NCBI GenBank assembly: GCA_964624395.1
Contig: CAZUWY010000043.1
Span: 1 to 14,566, forward strand
DNA length: 14,566 nt
Direction: 5' to 3'
DNA from: UBA1046 sp964624395
Lineage (GTDB): Bacteria; Bacillota; Clostridia; Saccharofermentanales; DTU023
Positions 7,863-14,500 of this stretch are shown in pieces. The translations under genes were made by a program, and so were the position numbers. Numbering within the stretch: the first letter of the stretch is position 1; each line of letters begins with the position of its first letter. The notes beneath the pieces are model-generated. The model saw nothing but the letters and a program-made list of their open reading frames with translations, had not been told where the DNA came from and searched no databases.

Positions 7863-8225
7863 TCATAAAGACTTCTCATATCTGTTGAAAAATACATCAA
7901 AGGCTTCGTCCAGCTCTTTGCGGTTGCGAATAGAGACAAAAATCTGCTCTCCGCTTTGATCAAGATAGACGCGCATGATCACTAGCTCAGGTTCTGGATG
8001 TGTGCCAATGTCCGGTTCGAAATTGTACATTACCGCATACATGCGTTCTCCCAGCCGGAAGGAATCAATCATCGAGACATAGTATTCCCTGCCTCTTTTA
8101 TCATCAACCAGAACCGCCAGTACTTCGTCATTGGCAGCATCCTTATAGCCCTTGCCCTGATGGAGAGGTCTTTTTCTTTTAGTCCTCGAGACCGTCGTCT
8201 TCGTAATCTTCTTCGTTTTCCGCAT
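7863..8225 (-). CDS. DUF1292 family protein, second of a tandem pair, start displaced
   Basis: From about residue 37 on, the protein follows the DUF1292 pattern: a strand (VLAVLVDD), then a turn, then YYVSMIDSF, YAVMYNF, ELVIMRVY and an acidic C-terminal helix (LDEAFDVFF). Function is unknown; the family is small, cytosolic and often next to ruvX and ireB in Firmicutes. No ATG, GTG or TTG lies in frame between the previous stop (8179) and the conserved core. The nearest in-frame ATG is 8225, 47 nt inside the preceding gene, giving a basic N-terminal stretch of about 30 residues unlike the family. Two ATGs well placed after AAGG-type sites, at 8140 and 8131, are one base out of frame, so a single-base deletion (real or sequencing error) may explain the start. 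The CPBP gene follows 9 nt after the stop. Confidence 0.6.
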   Translation of the reverse strand: MRKTKKITKTTVSRTKRKRPLHQGKGYKDAANDEVLAVLVDDKRGREYYVSMIDSFRLGERMYAVMYNFEPDIGTHPEPELVIMRVYLDQSGEQIFVSIRNRKELDEAFDVFFNRYEKSL

Positions 8226-8565
8226 ATGCATCCAGGAGGCGGTCATACTCATCGTATACCCGGTCATTCTCGTCTTCATCCAGGCTCATCAGACTGATTT
8301 CGCCACCCTCTTCTTCAACGATGCGGGTGATCACCCATTCGCCAAAATTCTCATTGTCCTCATCATCAATGGCTGTCAGCAATACACAGTAAACGTTATC
8401 TTCGAACTCAAACTGATCAACCAGCTCAAAAGTGTACTCTTCACCTGTTTCAGTGTCTTCCATCACAACGAGAGATCCCTCGTCGATCAAAAGTTCTTCA
8501 TCAAAGCTGTCATCACAAGCCTCATCATCGGCTGCGGCAAAGTAAAACAAATTATGGAAAAGCAT
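8179..8565 (-). CDS. DUF1292 family protein, first of a tandem pair
   Basis: This 128-residue, very acidic protein has the DUF1292 fold pattern: SLVVMEDTETGEEYTFELV, then FEFEDNVYCVLLTAI, WVITRIVEEEGG and a C-terminal acidic helix (VYDEYDRLLDAYAEN). The family is conserved in Firmicutes, commonly downstream of ireB and ruvX, and its function is not known. The ATG at 8565 is supported by AGGGGGT 5 nt upstream. Residues 1-14 (MLFHNLFYFAAADD) are more hydrophobic than usual for the family. A TATAAT box lies about 40 nt upstream in the 95-nt gap after ruvX, so this gene can start its own transcript. The last 47 nt overlap the next gene if that one begins at 8225. Confidence 0.82.
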   Translation of the reverse strand: MLFHNLFYFAAADDEACDDSFDEELLIDEGSLVVMEDTETGEEYTFELVDQFEFEDNVYCVLLTAIDDEDNENFGEWVITRIVEEEGGEISLMSLDEDENDRVYDEYDRLLDAYAENEEDYEDDGLED

Positions 8566-8601
8566 AGCTTACCCCCTAATATCTAAATTTAATCTAAGCA
8601 A

Positions 8602-8607
8602 ATTATA
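8602..8607 (-). promoter_or_regulatory. Candidate -10 box for the DUF1292-CPBP-uppP run
   Basis: On the minus strand TGCTATAAT is a perfect -10 hexamer with a TG one base upstream (extended -10 type). No good -35 is seen at 16-18 bp. The predicted start near 8595 would leave a leader of about 30 nt before the ATG at 8565. Confidence 0.5.
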
Positions 8608-8660
8608 GCATATCAATGCACTTAAAAATCTGAACCAAAAGCAACAGGGATCCGCTTTTT

Positions 8661-9122
8661 CTACCTATCAGCGTCTTGCTTTCTCATCTTGTCCAGCCAG
8701 TCCTGCAAAATAATCTCAGCAGCTATCTGATCAACAATAGATCTCTGGCGGCAGCGCTTGACATTTGTCTCCTGCATTATGCGGTTGGCCAGAACAGTAG
8801 TATAGCGTTCATCGGCAAAAATGACCTCTAGACCGGTCTTCTCCTCCAGCTTAGCGGCAAATTCTCTCGTCTCCTCTTCGGCTAAGCCGCTGCGGCCGTC
8901 TGTCCTTTTGGGCAGGCCCAAAATTATCAGGTCCACATCATAGTGAAGGCACAGTTCAGCAATACGCTCCAGCAGCGGCTCCTGATTTTTCCCGCCCCAG
9001 CTGATACTTTCCAGTCCGCTGGCCAGGATGCCGAGAGGATCGCTAATCGCTATACCCACTCTTCTTTGCCCATAGTCGATACCCATTGTTCTCTTCTTGA
9101 TCTCAAATTCAGCTGCACTCAT
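8661..9122 (-). CDS. ruvX: RuvX/YqgF family Holliday-junction resolvase-like protein
   Basis: The protein (153 residues from the ATG at 9122) is a RuvC-like nuclease of the YqgF/RuvX family, proposed to resolve Holliday junctions and also linked to pre-16S rRNA processing. The motifs are in order: GIDYGQRRVGIAISD (catalytic-type Asp16), LIILGLPKRTDGR, FADERYTT, and DQIAAEIILQDWLD near the C terminus. Length is normal for the family (about 140-155). The start is not certain: a GTG at 9131 in the same frame has an AAAGG upstream, while the ATG at 9122 has a GGTGG. In Firmicutes ruvX commonly follows ireB; here an aldo/keto reductase gene and a 131-nt repeat-bearing gap separate them. DUF1292 genes follow, as is typical. 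Confidence 0.92.
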   Translation of the reverse strand: MSAAEFEIKKRTMGIDYGQRRVGIAISDPLGILASGLESISWGGKNQEPLLERIAELCLHYDVDLIILGLPKRTDGRSGLAEEETREFAAKLEEKTGLEVIFADERYTTVLANRIMQETNVKRCRQRSIVDQIAAEIILQDWLDKMRKQDADR

Positions 9123-9202
9123 ATAAACCACCAGACCTTTTGCTCATCCTGTTTTGCTCTCTTTGTTTTGCTTATGCTCTTTTTGCCCATTATATTTTTG
9201 CC

Positions 9203-9258
9203 CACTCTGTTTTTTTCACTCTGTTTGCTTCACTCTGTTTGCTTCACTCTGTTTGCTT
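9203..9258. repeat. 14-bp tandem repeat upstream of ruvX
   Basis: Three exact copies of CACTCTGTTTGCTT (9217-9230, 9231-9244, 9245-9258) follow one decayed copy (9203-9216, ending in a T run). A partial start of another lies at 9259. On the minus strand it is a purine-rich array (AAGCAAACAGAGTG) between the aldo/keto reductase stop and ruvX. The unit is not a multiple of three, which fits non-coding DNA. Confidence 0.9.
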
Positions 9259-9262
9259 CACC

Positions 9263-10315
9263 CTACCAGACCTTGATGGCAAAATAAGGGCAGCTGGCCG
9301 CGCAATAGCTGCACAAAATGCAGCGCGATCTGTCAACAACAGCCTGTCCGTCCTTAATACTCAAGGCCTGGCTTTTACAGCGTTTCACACAAGAAGCGCA
9401 GCCAACGCACCATTCTTCTATCACCAGTTTTCTTTCGGTCGACTCGGTTTCTTTCAGCTGATCCTCGCTGGGCTCCCGGCCGCAAAACCAATCAATATTC
9501 ACATCAACTTCAGCACGGTTGCCCATCCCAACAGACCATGATGTAACGTAGTCCATACTTAATGCTGTCTTTACTGCCTGCAGCCTTTGGCTTAGCAGAT
9601 GGCCACCGGCGAAAAGCTTCATGCCCAAAACTCCCAAACCCGCCTGATCTGCAAGCTTGGCAGCCTTTTCCATCATTTGCCAGCTGCCATCCAAAAGGCC
9701 AATTCCCGTGCGGTTGAGCAGGGGAAAAATAAAATCTGTTTCCCGGTAGCAGGTCGGCAAGGAAATATCAGACTGGGGAAACTCCAGGCCGAGCAAATCT
9801 TGCTGATGTTCTGACCAGTAGTCAGCCTCTTGATGTTTTAAGGCCAGGCTGGCTGCCACCGAGACAGCATGAGTGGAGACGCCGACCGCATCGATCAGAC
9901 CCCTCTCTTTGAGGTCCAGCAGGGCCAAAAATGCATCCTGATGCCCTTTCAAGGTCAGTGGGCTCTCTTGTTCATGCAGCATCATGGCGGACAATTTTTC
10001 CACACCCAGAGCCTTTCTGGCCTTCTCAAAATCTCGCATGGCTCCAGAATAGCTGTAGTCATAAGTCTTGGTCATAATAATGGGGAGTTTAGTCAGATGC
10101 TTAAAAGCCGCTTTGATTTGATCATAGTTGTTGTAATAATCTGCAGTATCTAGCCAATTGATTCCCCGCTTTACCGCATAAGCGATTAACTCACCGGCCT
10201 GATCAGGCGAAAGATTATTTTGAGCGGGAGATACTGTCAAGGTGCCTAGTCCCAGCACCGTCAAAAGAAGGCTGGTACTCCCCAGCCGTTTCATTTGCAA
10301 AAGAGATTCATTCAT
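9263..10315 (-). CDS. Aldo/keto reductase with C-terminal 2x[4Fe-4S] ferredoxin domain
   Basis: This is a 350-residue, two-domain protein. Residues about 8-270 form an aldo/keto reductase barrel. The start MKRLGSTSLLLTVLGLGT (from residue 8) is the usual family opening. The catalytic tetrad can be placed at D56 and Y60 or Y61 (DTADYY), K83 (MTKT) and H114 (MLHE). Residues 296-350 carry two ferredoxin cysteine clusters: C303-x2-C-x2-C-x3-C313 and C332-x2-C-x2-C-x3-C342, the second followed by P. Such proteins probably couple an iron-sulfur electron carrier to carbonyl/NAD(P)H chemistry in anaerobes; the substrate is unknown. The start at 10315 is the first ATG after the ireB stop. 10294 (residue 8) is an alternative. 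Neither has a strong Shine-Dalgarno site, which suggests coupling to ireB, 23 nt away. Confidence 0.87.
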   Translation of the reverse strand: MNESLLQMKRLGSTSLLLTVLGLGTLTVSPAQNNLSPDQAGELIAYAVKRGINWLDTADYYNNYDQIKAAFKHLTKLPIIMTKTYDYSYSGAMRDFEKARKALGVEKLSAMMLHEQESPLTLKGHQDAFLALLDLKERGLIDAVGVSTHAVSVAASLALKHQEADYWSEHQQDLLGLEFPQSDISLPTCYRETDFIFPLLNRTGIGLLDGSWQMMEKAAKLADQAGLGVLGMKLFAGGHLLSQRLQAVKTALSMDYVTSWSVGMGNRAEVDVNIDWFCGREPSEDQLKETESTERKLVIEEWCVGCASCVKRCKSQALSIKDGQAVVDRSRCILCSYCAASCPYFAIKVW

Positions 10316-10338
10316 ATAAGCCGGCAAATTAAGGGAAA

Positions 10339-10590
10339 TTAGAGACGTTCCACATAATCGCGCAAAATAACCTCAAGCAGTTCGTCACGCTCCATGCGTC
10401 TGATCACACCCCTGGCACCGTTATGATTGGTAATGTATGTAGGGTCTCCGGACAGCAGATAACCCACCATCTGATTGATGGGATTATAGCCCTTTTCTTC
10501 CAGAGCAGTCATAACTTCCGACATAATCTCATAGGCTGTCTGTCTTCTGTCTTGACCAATTTCAAACTGATTTGTTTCTGAGCTGATCAT
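10339..10590 (-). CDS. ireB: IreB family regulatory phosphoprotein (DUF965)
   Basis: This 83-residue cytosolic protein is clearly IreB. The family signature EEKGYNPINQMVGYLLSGDP is intact, followed by ITNHNGARGVIRRMERDEL. IreB was characterised in Enterococcus faecalis as a substrate of the PASTA-domain Ser/Thr kinase IreK and a negative regulator of cephalosporin resistance. Thr6 in SETNQFEIG lies where the family has its N-terminal phosphorylated threonines, so control by a PrkC/IreK-type kinase is likely; no kinase gene is in this window. The ATG at 10590 follows AGGAGGTGG by 6 nt, a near-perfect ribosome binding site. The in-frame start at 10611 would swallow it. A strong promoter lies upstream, so ireB heads the run to the aldo/keto reductase and ruvX. 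Confidence 0.95.
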   Translation of the reverse strand: MISSETNQFEIGQDRRQTAYEIMSEVMTALEEKGYNPINQMVGYLLSGDPTYITNHNGARGVIRRMERDELLEVILRDYVERL

Positions 10591-10596
10591 GTGAAA

Positions 10597-10605
10597 CCAC
10601 CTCCT
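10597..10605 (-). promoter_or_regulatory. Ribosome binding site of ireB
   Basis: AGGAGGTGG on the minus strand, a near-perfect complement of the 16S rRNA tail, 6 nt before the ATG at 10590. It fixes that start. Confidence 0.8.
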
Positions 10606-10624
10606 ACCCAACTAGCATAACACT

Positions 10625-10653
10625 TTTATAAATCATTTTGCTCATTTTGCCAA
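10625..10653 (-). promoter_or_regulatory. SigA-type promoter of ireB
   Basis: On the minus strand TTGGCA (10648-10653) and TATAAA (10625-10630) are separated by exactly 17 bp, five of six matches each to TTGACA and TATAAT. The transcript would start near 10618, with a leader of about 28 nt carrying the ribosome binding site. This is the best promoter in the window. Confidence 0.75.
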
Positions 10654-10694
10654 ATTATCTTGCCAGGAAATTTTTCTTCCCCAGCAGCTAATAA

Positions 10695-12062
10695 TTAATG
10701 GCAAGAAATAACTCGCCCTTGAAGATAGCCATCCAGATAATCTTCCAGTATTAGCTCAAAAATATCGCCGGGTGCGGCTGTTTTTTTAAATCCCTCCAAG
10801 TTGAAGCGGCAGGGCAGATAATTACTGCTATATCCTTCGCCCATAGCCGGAGAAACCTCCCTTTCAAAAAGAACAGAAGCGCGGCTGCCGATCCTGGCCA
10901 GGCAAAATTTATCCGTCAGTCTAAGGCCCAGCTCATTCATTTCAGCAGCTCTCTCTTTAGCCAGGCCAGCGGGCAACTGATCAGGCAAACGGGAGGCCTC
11001 TGTGCCGGGCCGACAAGAAAAGGGGAAGACATGCATTCTGGCAAAGGCTATCTCCTCGCAAAAGTTAAGACTCTCTCGATGCTCCTCTTCACTCTCAGCT
11101 GGAAAACCACAGATAATATCAGTGGTCAGAGCAGCAGCTGGCCAATAGCTGAGAAGGTTAAAGGCCACCTCTTTGAATTTTTTGCTGTCGTATTTTCTCC
11201 TCATTCTCTTTAGCACAGCATCGCTTCCGCTTTGCAAGGAGAGGTGGAAATGATCGCATAAGTTTTCAATTTTCGCCATTTCCTCTAGCAAGGAAAGGTC
11301 AAGGCAAGATGGATCCAAAGAGCCCAGACGAACCCTCAGGAGCTTATCCATTTGGCCCAGTTCCCTCAAGACAGCAAGCAAGTCTGCTTGCTCTTCCTTC
11401 AGGTCAACCCCATAAGAACAGATCTGGATTCCGGTTAGCACAATCTCACGAAAACCCTGCTCCAAATAGGACTCGGCTTCCGCAATAATATCACCAAGCG
11501 CTCTACTTCTGACCGCTCCTCTAGCCAGGCGGATGCTGCAGTAAGAGCAAATATTATTGCAGCCGTCACATATTTTAAGCTGGGCTCTGCTATCTGTCGG
11601 AACAACAGCAACCCCGGCATCTTCATAACTGTTTTTTGCTTCCCTCTCGCAAGATTTCCTTGCTAGATCAATGGCAAACTCTCTGGCATCTGCCGCCAAA
11701 AAAGCAAGATCAAAGCCGCGCTCATTTAAGAGCTCCAGCAGTTTTGCTGCAATTAAATTTCTGCCAGCTGTGCCGAAGCAAAGATCAGCCAGATCTGTGA
11801 GGTCATTTAATTCACTCTCACAACCCATAACAACGATAATAGCGGCAGGATTTATCTTTCTCAGCCTGCGCAAAAGCTGCCTGGATTTCCTGCCGGCTTC
11901 ACTGGTTACTGTGCAGCTGTTGACAATGCAAATATCCGCTTCGTCGCCAAAATGCCTAATAAAACCCAAACGCAAAAGCTGTGCAGCGGTAACATCTACC
12001 TCGTATTGATTGGCCTTGCAGCCAATTGATTTTACTAAAAAGGATAATCTCTCATCTGCCAT
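10695..12062 (-). CDS. mtaB: tRNA (t6A37) methylthiotransferase MtaB
   Basis: This 455-residue radical-SAM enzyme converts t6A37 to ms2t6A37 in tRNAs that read ANN codons. The N-terminal methylthiotransferase domain has its three cluster cysteines at C15 (IGCKANQYE), C50 (NSCTVTSEAG) and C81 (VMGCESE). The radical-SAM cluster motif C168-x3-C172-x2-C175 lies in CNNICSYC. The barrel motif HLSLQSGSDAVLKRMRRKY follows, and the last 60 or so residues read as a TRAM RNA-binding domain. The GCKANQYE and GCNNICSYC wording points to MtaB rather than MiaB or RimO. The ATG at 12062 has no strong Shine-Dalgarno site. It lies 30 nt after the rnr stop, so co-transcription with rnr is likely. In many Firmicutes smpB follows rnr; here mtaB does. 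Confidence 0.92.
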   Translation of the reverse strand: MADERLSFLVKSIGCKANQYEVDVTAAQLLRLGFIRHFGDEADICIVNSCTVTSEAGRKSRQLLRRLRKINPAAIIVVMGCESELNDLTDLADLCFGTAGRNLIAAKLLELLNERGFDLAFLAADAREFAIDLARKSCEREAKNSYEDAGVAVVPTDSRAQLKICDGCNNICSYCSIRLARGAVRSRALGDIIAEAESYLEQGFREIVLTGIQICSYGVDLKEEQADLLAVLRELGQMDKLLRVRLGSLDPSCLDLSLLEEMAKIENLCDHFHLSLQSGSDAVLKRMRRKYDSKKFKEVAFNLLSYWPAAALTTDIICGFPAESEEEHRESLNFCEEIAFARMHVFPFSCRPGTEASRLPDQLPAGLAKERAAEMNELGLRLTDKFCLARIGSRASVLFEREVSPAMGEGYSSNYLPCRFNLEGFKKTAAPGDIFELILEDYLDGYLQGRVISCH

Positions 12063-12092
12063 AGGGGAAAGTTCTCAAATCATGCATTTACC

Positions 12093-14003
12093 TCAACGGT
12101 AATTGCGCCTTTCTCTGCCAAGATCTCGGCGCATTTTTTGTCTCTCCTGGCGCTTTTTCTTTCTTCTCGCCAGTTTTCTTCGCTGCTTCTTATTTAAGCG
12201 GACTGTTGAATTTTCTCCGCTTTTTTTCTTCTGCGGCAGAATCTTTTCTTTTATTCCCGTGTCGCTGTCATGCCTGAGCAGTTCAAAATCTATCTGCAAG
12301 AGATTAATATCCACGCGCACAAGCTTGACTCTAACCTTATCGCCCAGGCGCAAAACCTCTCCGCTTCTCTCATTTTTTGCGGCCAACTCTTCTTCAAGAA
12401 AACGATAATAATCTGGAAGATCGCGGTACATAACCGTACCTTCAGCCGTATTTTCAAGCTGGACATAAAATGAATGGGGCGTAAAGGAACTGATTATCCC
12501 CTCATATTCCTCACCGATGCGCTCACTCAAATAAAGTGCGATTAAATAGGAATTGCTATCTCTTTCGGCTGCCTCAGCCAGCCTTTCCGTAACAGAGATA
12601 TAGCTGGCAGTGTCCTCCAGAGCTAGGAGCTCTCTTTTTTTCCCTGGCTTTCCTATTCTTTTTAAGGCTCTATGCGTGACTAGATCAGAATAGCGCCTGA
12701 TCGGGGCGGTGAAATGCAGATAATCTTTGGCTGCCAGAGCATAATGCCCTTTATTTTGAGCAGAATACTCAGCTTTGGCCATGGCCCGTAAAAGAATCTG
12801 TGACAGGGTGGCGGCATAGTTTTCCACTTTTAATTCTCTTAGAATAGCAGCAATCTCTGCCGCTTTTGGCTCTAGGCCCAGGCGAAAATTCAGCCCCAGC
12901 TTGTATGACAGCTCTTGAAACTGCTGCAGTTTATCCGGGTCGGGCTTGTCATGTATTCTATAAATGACAGGCAGCTTGTTTTTTACACTCAGCTGGGCAA
13001 TATATTCATTGGCAGCGATCATGAATTCTTCAATAATATTATTGGCTCTGCCCACAGCCGCCCGCCTGACATCTATCGGTCTGCCCTCAGAATCAATATC
13101 TATGACTGTTTCCGGCAGATCAAATTCAATAGCACCTCTGGCTTTTCTTTTGGCCTGCAAGATCTCTGCCAATTCCTGCATGACCAAGAGCATTTCTCCT
13201 ACAGCAGGAGGCCTGTCCGGTAAAAGAGGACTATTGCCTGTCAGATAGGGTTCAACCTCTTCATAGCTTAAACGGGCAAAGCTTCTAATAATACTGGGAT
13301 AGAGGGCACCGGCTAAAACAGTGCCTGCTTTATCGATAGTCAATTTACAGGTAAAGCAAAAGCGGTCAACATCTGGATGCAAGCTGGCGATTCCGTTAGA
13401 AATACGGGCGGGCAGCATAGGTAAAACCAGATCTGCCAGATAAACACTGTTGCCTCTTTTTTTTGCTTCCAGATCCATCTTGCTGCCGCCCTTGACATAA
13501 TGGCTGACATCAGCAATATGCACCCAGAGATTATAGGCATCTCCCTCTTTGTTTACTGAAATGGCATCATCCAGATCCTTGGCATCCAAGCCGTCAATTG
13601 TCACTGTCAATAGATCTCTATTGTCTATGCGGCCTTTATTTATCTCTTTTTCTATCTCAGCTAAATCGAGTTCACGGGAAAAAGCTTCAGCCTCTAAAAG
13701 CACACTTTGGGGGAAATTTACGGCTATGCCATAGCGCTTCACAATAGCCAGAGAGGCCGTTGCCGGATTTTCAGGATTGCCCAGAATCTCTTTTATCTTG
13801 CCAAAATGCTCTCCCTTATACTGGTAAAGATATTCAACCTCAACTTTCAGGCCAAAAGGAGCACCGCTCAAATTCTTGCGCTTGATGCGGATTTTTTGCC
13901 CGATATCCGGGTCGCGGCGGTCCAAAACAACAATACCGTCAGCAGCGGACTTATTGAGTACGCCTATATAGGTATTATTGTTTTTAACTAAATTTTTTTG
14001 CAC
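12093..14003 (-). CDS. rnr: Ribonuclease R, N-terminally short
   Basis: This 636-residue protein is a 3'-to-5' exoribonuclease of the RNB family that degrades structured RNA. The catalytic quartet is complete at D137, D143, D145 and D146 (IDGLDAKDLDDA), matching the spacing in RNase II. An S1-like domain lies near 500-585. A strongly basic tail follows, with many Lys and Arg residues to the end. Compared with B. subtilis RNase R (about 780 residues), it begins at the second cold-shock-like domain (TYIGVLNKSAADGIVVL). The helix-turn-helix and first cold-shock domain are missing, and the secG terminator leaves no room for them. The start is a GTG at 14003 without a Shine-Dalgarno sequence, and an in-frame TAA lies 22 nt upstream. 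mtaB follows after 30 nt. Transcription probably comes from leakage through the secG terminator or from an unseen promoter. Confidence 0.9.
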   Translation of the reverse strand: MQKNLVKNNNTYIGVLNKSAADGIVVLDRRDPDIGQKIRIKRKNLSGAPFGLKVEVEYLYQYKGEHFGKIKEILGNPENPATASLAIVKRYGIAVNFPQSVLLEAEAFSRELDLAEIEKEINKGRIDNRDLLTVTIDGLDAKDLDDAISVNKEGDAYNLWVHIADVSHYVKGGSKMDLEAKKRGNSVYLADLVLPMLPARISNGIASLHPDVDRFCFTCKLTIDKAGTVLAGALYPSIIRSFARLSYEEVEPYLTGNSPLLPDRPPAVGEMLLVMQELAEILQAKRKARGAIEFDLPETVIDIDSEGRPIDVRRAAVGRANNIIEEFMIAANEYIAQLSVKNKLPVIYRIHDKPDPDKLQQFQELSYKLGLNFRLGLEPKAAEIAAILRELKVENYAATLSQILLRAMAKAEYSAQNKGHYALAAKDYLHFTAPIRRYSDLVTHRALKRIGKPGKKRELLALEDTASYISVTERLAEAAERDSNSYLIALYLSERIGEEYEGIISSFTPHSFYVQLENTAEGTVMYRDLPDYYRFLEEELAAKNERSGEVLRLGDKVRVKLVRVDINLLQIDFELLRHDSDTGIKEKILPQKKKSGENSTVRLNKKQRRKLARRKKKRQERQKMRRDLGRERRNYR

Positions 14004-14035
14004 AAATTTTAACCAAATTATTTATTCAGAGATAG

Positions 14036-14055
14036 AAAAAAGCGCTTGCGCGCTT
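14036..14055 (-). terminator. Terminator of secG, GNRA-loop hairpin
   Basis: Read on the minus strand, AAGCGC and GCGCTT form a 6-bp stem around a GCAA tetraloop (14040-14055), with a T run through 14036. It lies 26 nt after the secG stop and only 36 nt before the rnr start codon, so rnr expression must get past it or begin within this short gap. Confidence 0.8.
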
Positions 14056-14081
14056 CAAACAGTTTTGATCAAAGCTAGCCT

Positions 14082-14333
14082 TTATGCCCCTCTGCCGGCA
14101 ATCAGATACAAAGCTACTGTCAAGACAGCAAATAAAATTGCTGTACCGGTTGTAAGCTTCTTGAGCAAAGCTTCCTTGCTTCTGCCCTTGGCTTTACTGA
14201 AGAAAGTATCCGAACCACCGCCACCGATGGCTCCCAGTCCCTGAGAATCACCTTCTTGCATTATTACAAGACCGATCAGTGCTATGCACACAATCACGTC
14301 CAATACGGCTATTATTATAGCTAATACACCCAT
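14082..14333 (-). CDS. secG: Preprotein translocase subunit SecG
   Basis: This 83-residue protein is SecG, the small subunit of the SecYEG channel that aids protein export. It has two membrane helices: residues about 2-25, and about 63-80 after the Lys-rich segment. The conserved loop between them reads VIMQEGDSQGLGAIGGGGSDTFF, with the typical QEG/QGLGA and GG-SDTFF pattern. The start is the ATG at 14333, supported by GGAGG 7 nt upstream; a longer open frame to 14408 has no family similarity. The adjacent rnr gene downstream is a common partner in Firmicutes. It has a promoter and a terminator of its own, so it probably forms a short monocistronic transcript. Confidence 0.95.
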   Translation of the reverse strand: MGVLAIIIAVLDVIVCIALIGLVIMQEGDSQGLGAIGGGGSDTFFSKAKGRSKEALLKKLTTGTAILFAVLTVALYLIAGRGA

Positions 14334-14340
14334 TATCCAA

Positions 14341-14345
14341 CCTCC
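14341..14345 (-). promoter_or_regulatory. Ribosome binding site of secG
   Basis: GGAGG on the minus strand, 7 nt before the ATG at 14333. It decides that start against the upstream open frame. Confidence 0.75.
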
Positions 14346-14379
14346 GCCAAGAAAACTGCGCTGATTTACTGCAACGCTT

Positions 14380-14408
14380 ATATTAGCATATAGGTTCGAG
14401 CAGCGCAA
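14380..14408 (-). promoter_or_regulatory. Promoter of secG
   Basis: On the minus strand TTGCGC (14403-14408), a 17-bp spacer and TAATAT (14380-14385) with TG at the extended -10 place give a plausible SigA promoter. The -35 is weak (TTG matches only). The leader to the ATG at 14333 would be about 40 nt. Confidence 0.5.
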
Positions 14409-14465
14409 ATTGCATTAATCTCAGATACCCCTGTAGCTGCAGGCGATCTTTTTTGTTAAACAAAG

Positions 14466-14485
14466 CCTTGCCAGTTACAGCAAGG
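14466..14485 (-). terminator. Terminator upstream of secG, ending a gene off the right edge
   Basis: On the minus strand CCTTGC and GCAAGG form a perfect 6-bp stem around an 8-nt loop (TGTAACTG), followed by CTTTGTTT. It sits before the secG promoter and probably ends transcription from a gene starting beyond 14566. The T tract is interrupted, so strength is moderate. Confidence 0.6.
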
Positions 14486-14500
14486 TCTAATCAAAAAGTT

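Noticed and set aside
8150..8182. Programmed frameshift on AAAAGAAAAAG joining the two DUF1292 genes
   Set aside because: The A-rich run lies after the TAA of the first gene, and no slippery heptamer comes before the stop. Both products also look like complete separate domains.
9189..9194. TATAAT on the minus strand as a ruvX promoter
   Set aside because: No -35 element is found; the expected place holds a run of A and repeat sequence. It may be chance in an A-rich stretch.
10660..10694. GGAAG...TTTCC inverted repeat after mtaB as a terminator
   Set aside because: The arms are short and A/T-rich, they pair imperfectly, and no T tract follows on the minus strand.
14388..14400. GGTTCGAG resembling a tRNA T-loop
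   Set aside because: No acceptor, D or anticodon arm can be built around it on either strand.
14430..14443. CCTGTAGCTGCAGG near-palindrome followed by a T run on the plus strand
   Set aside because: Only a 4-bp outer stem with a mismatch, and there is no plus-strand gene upstream that it could terminate.
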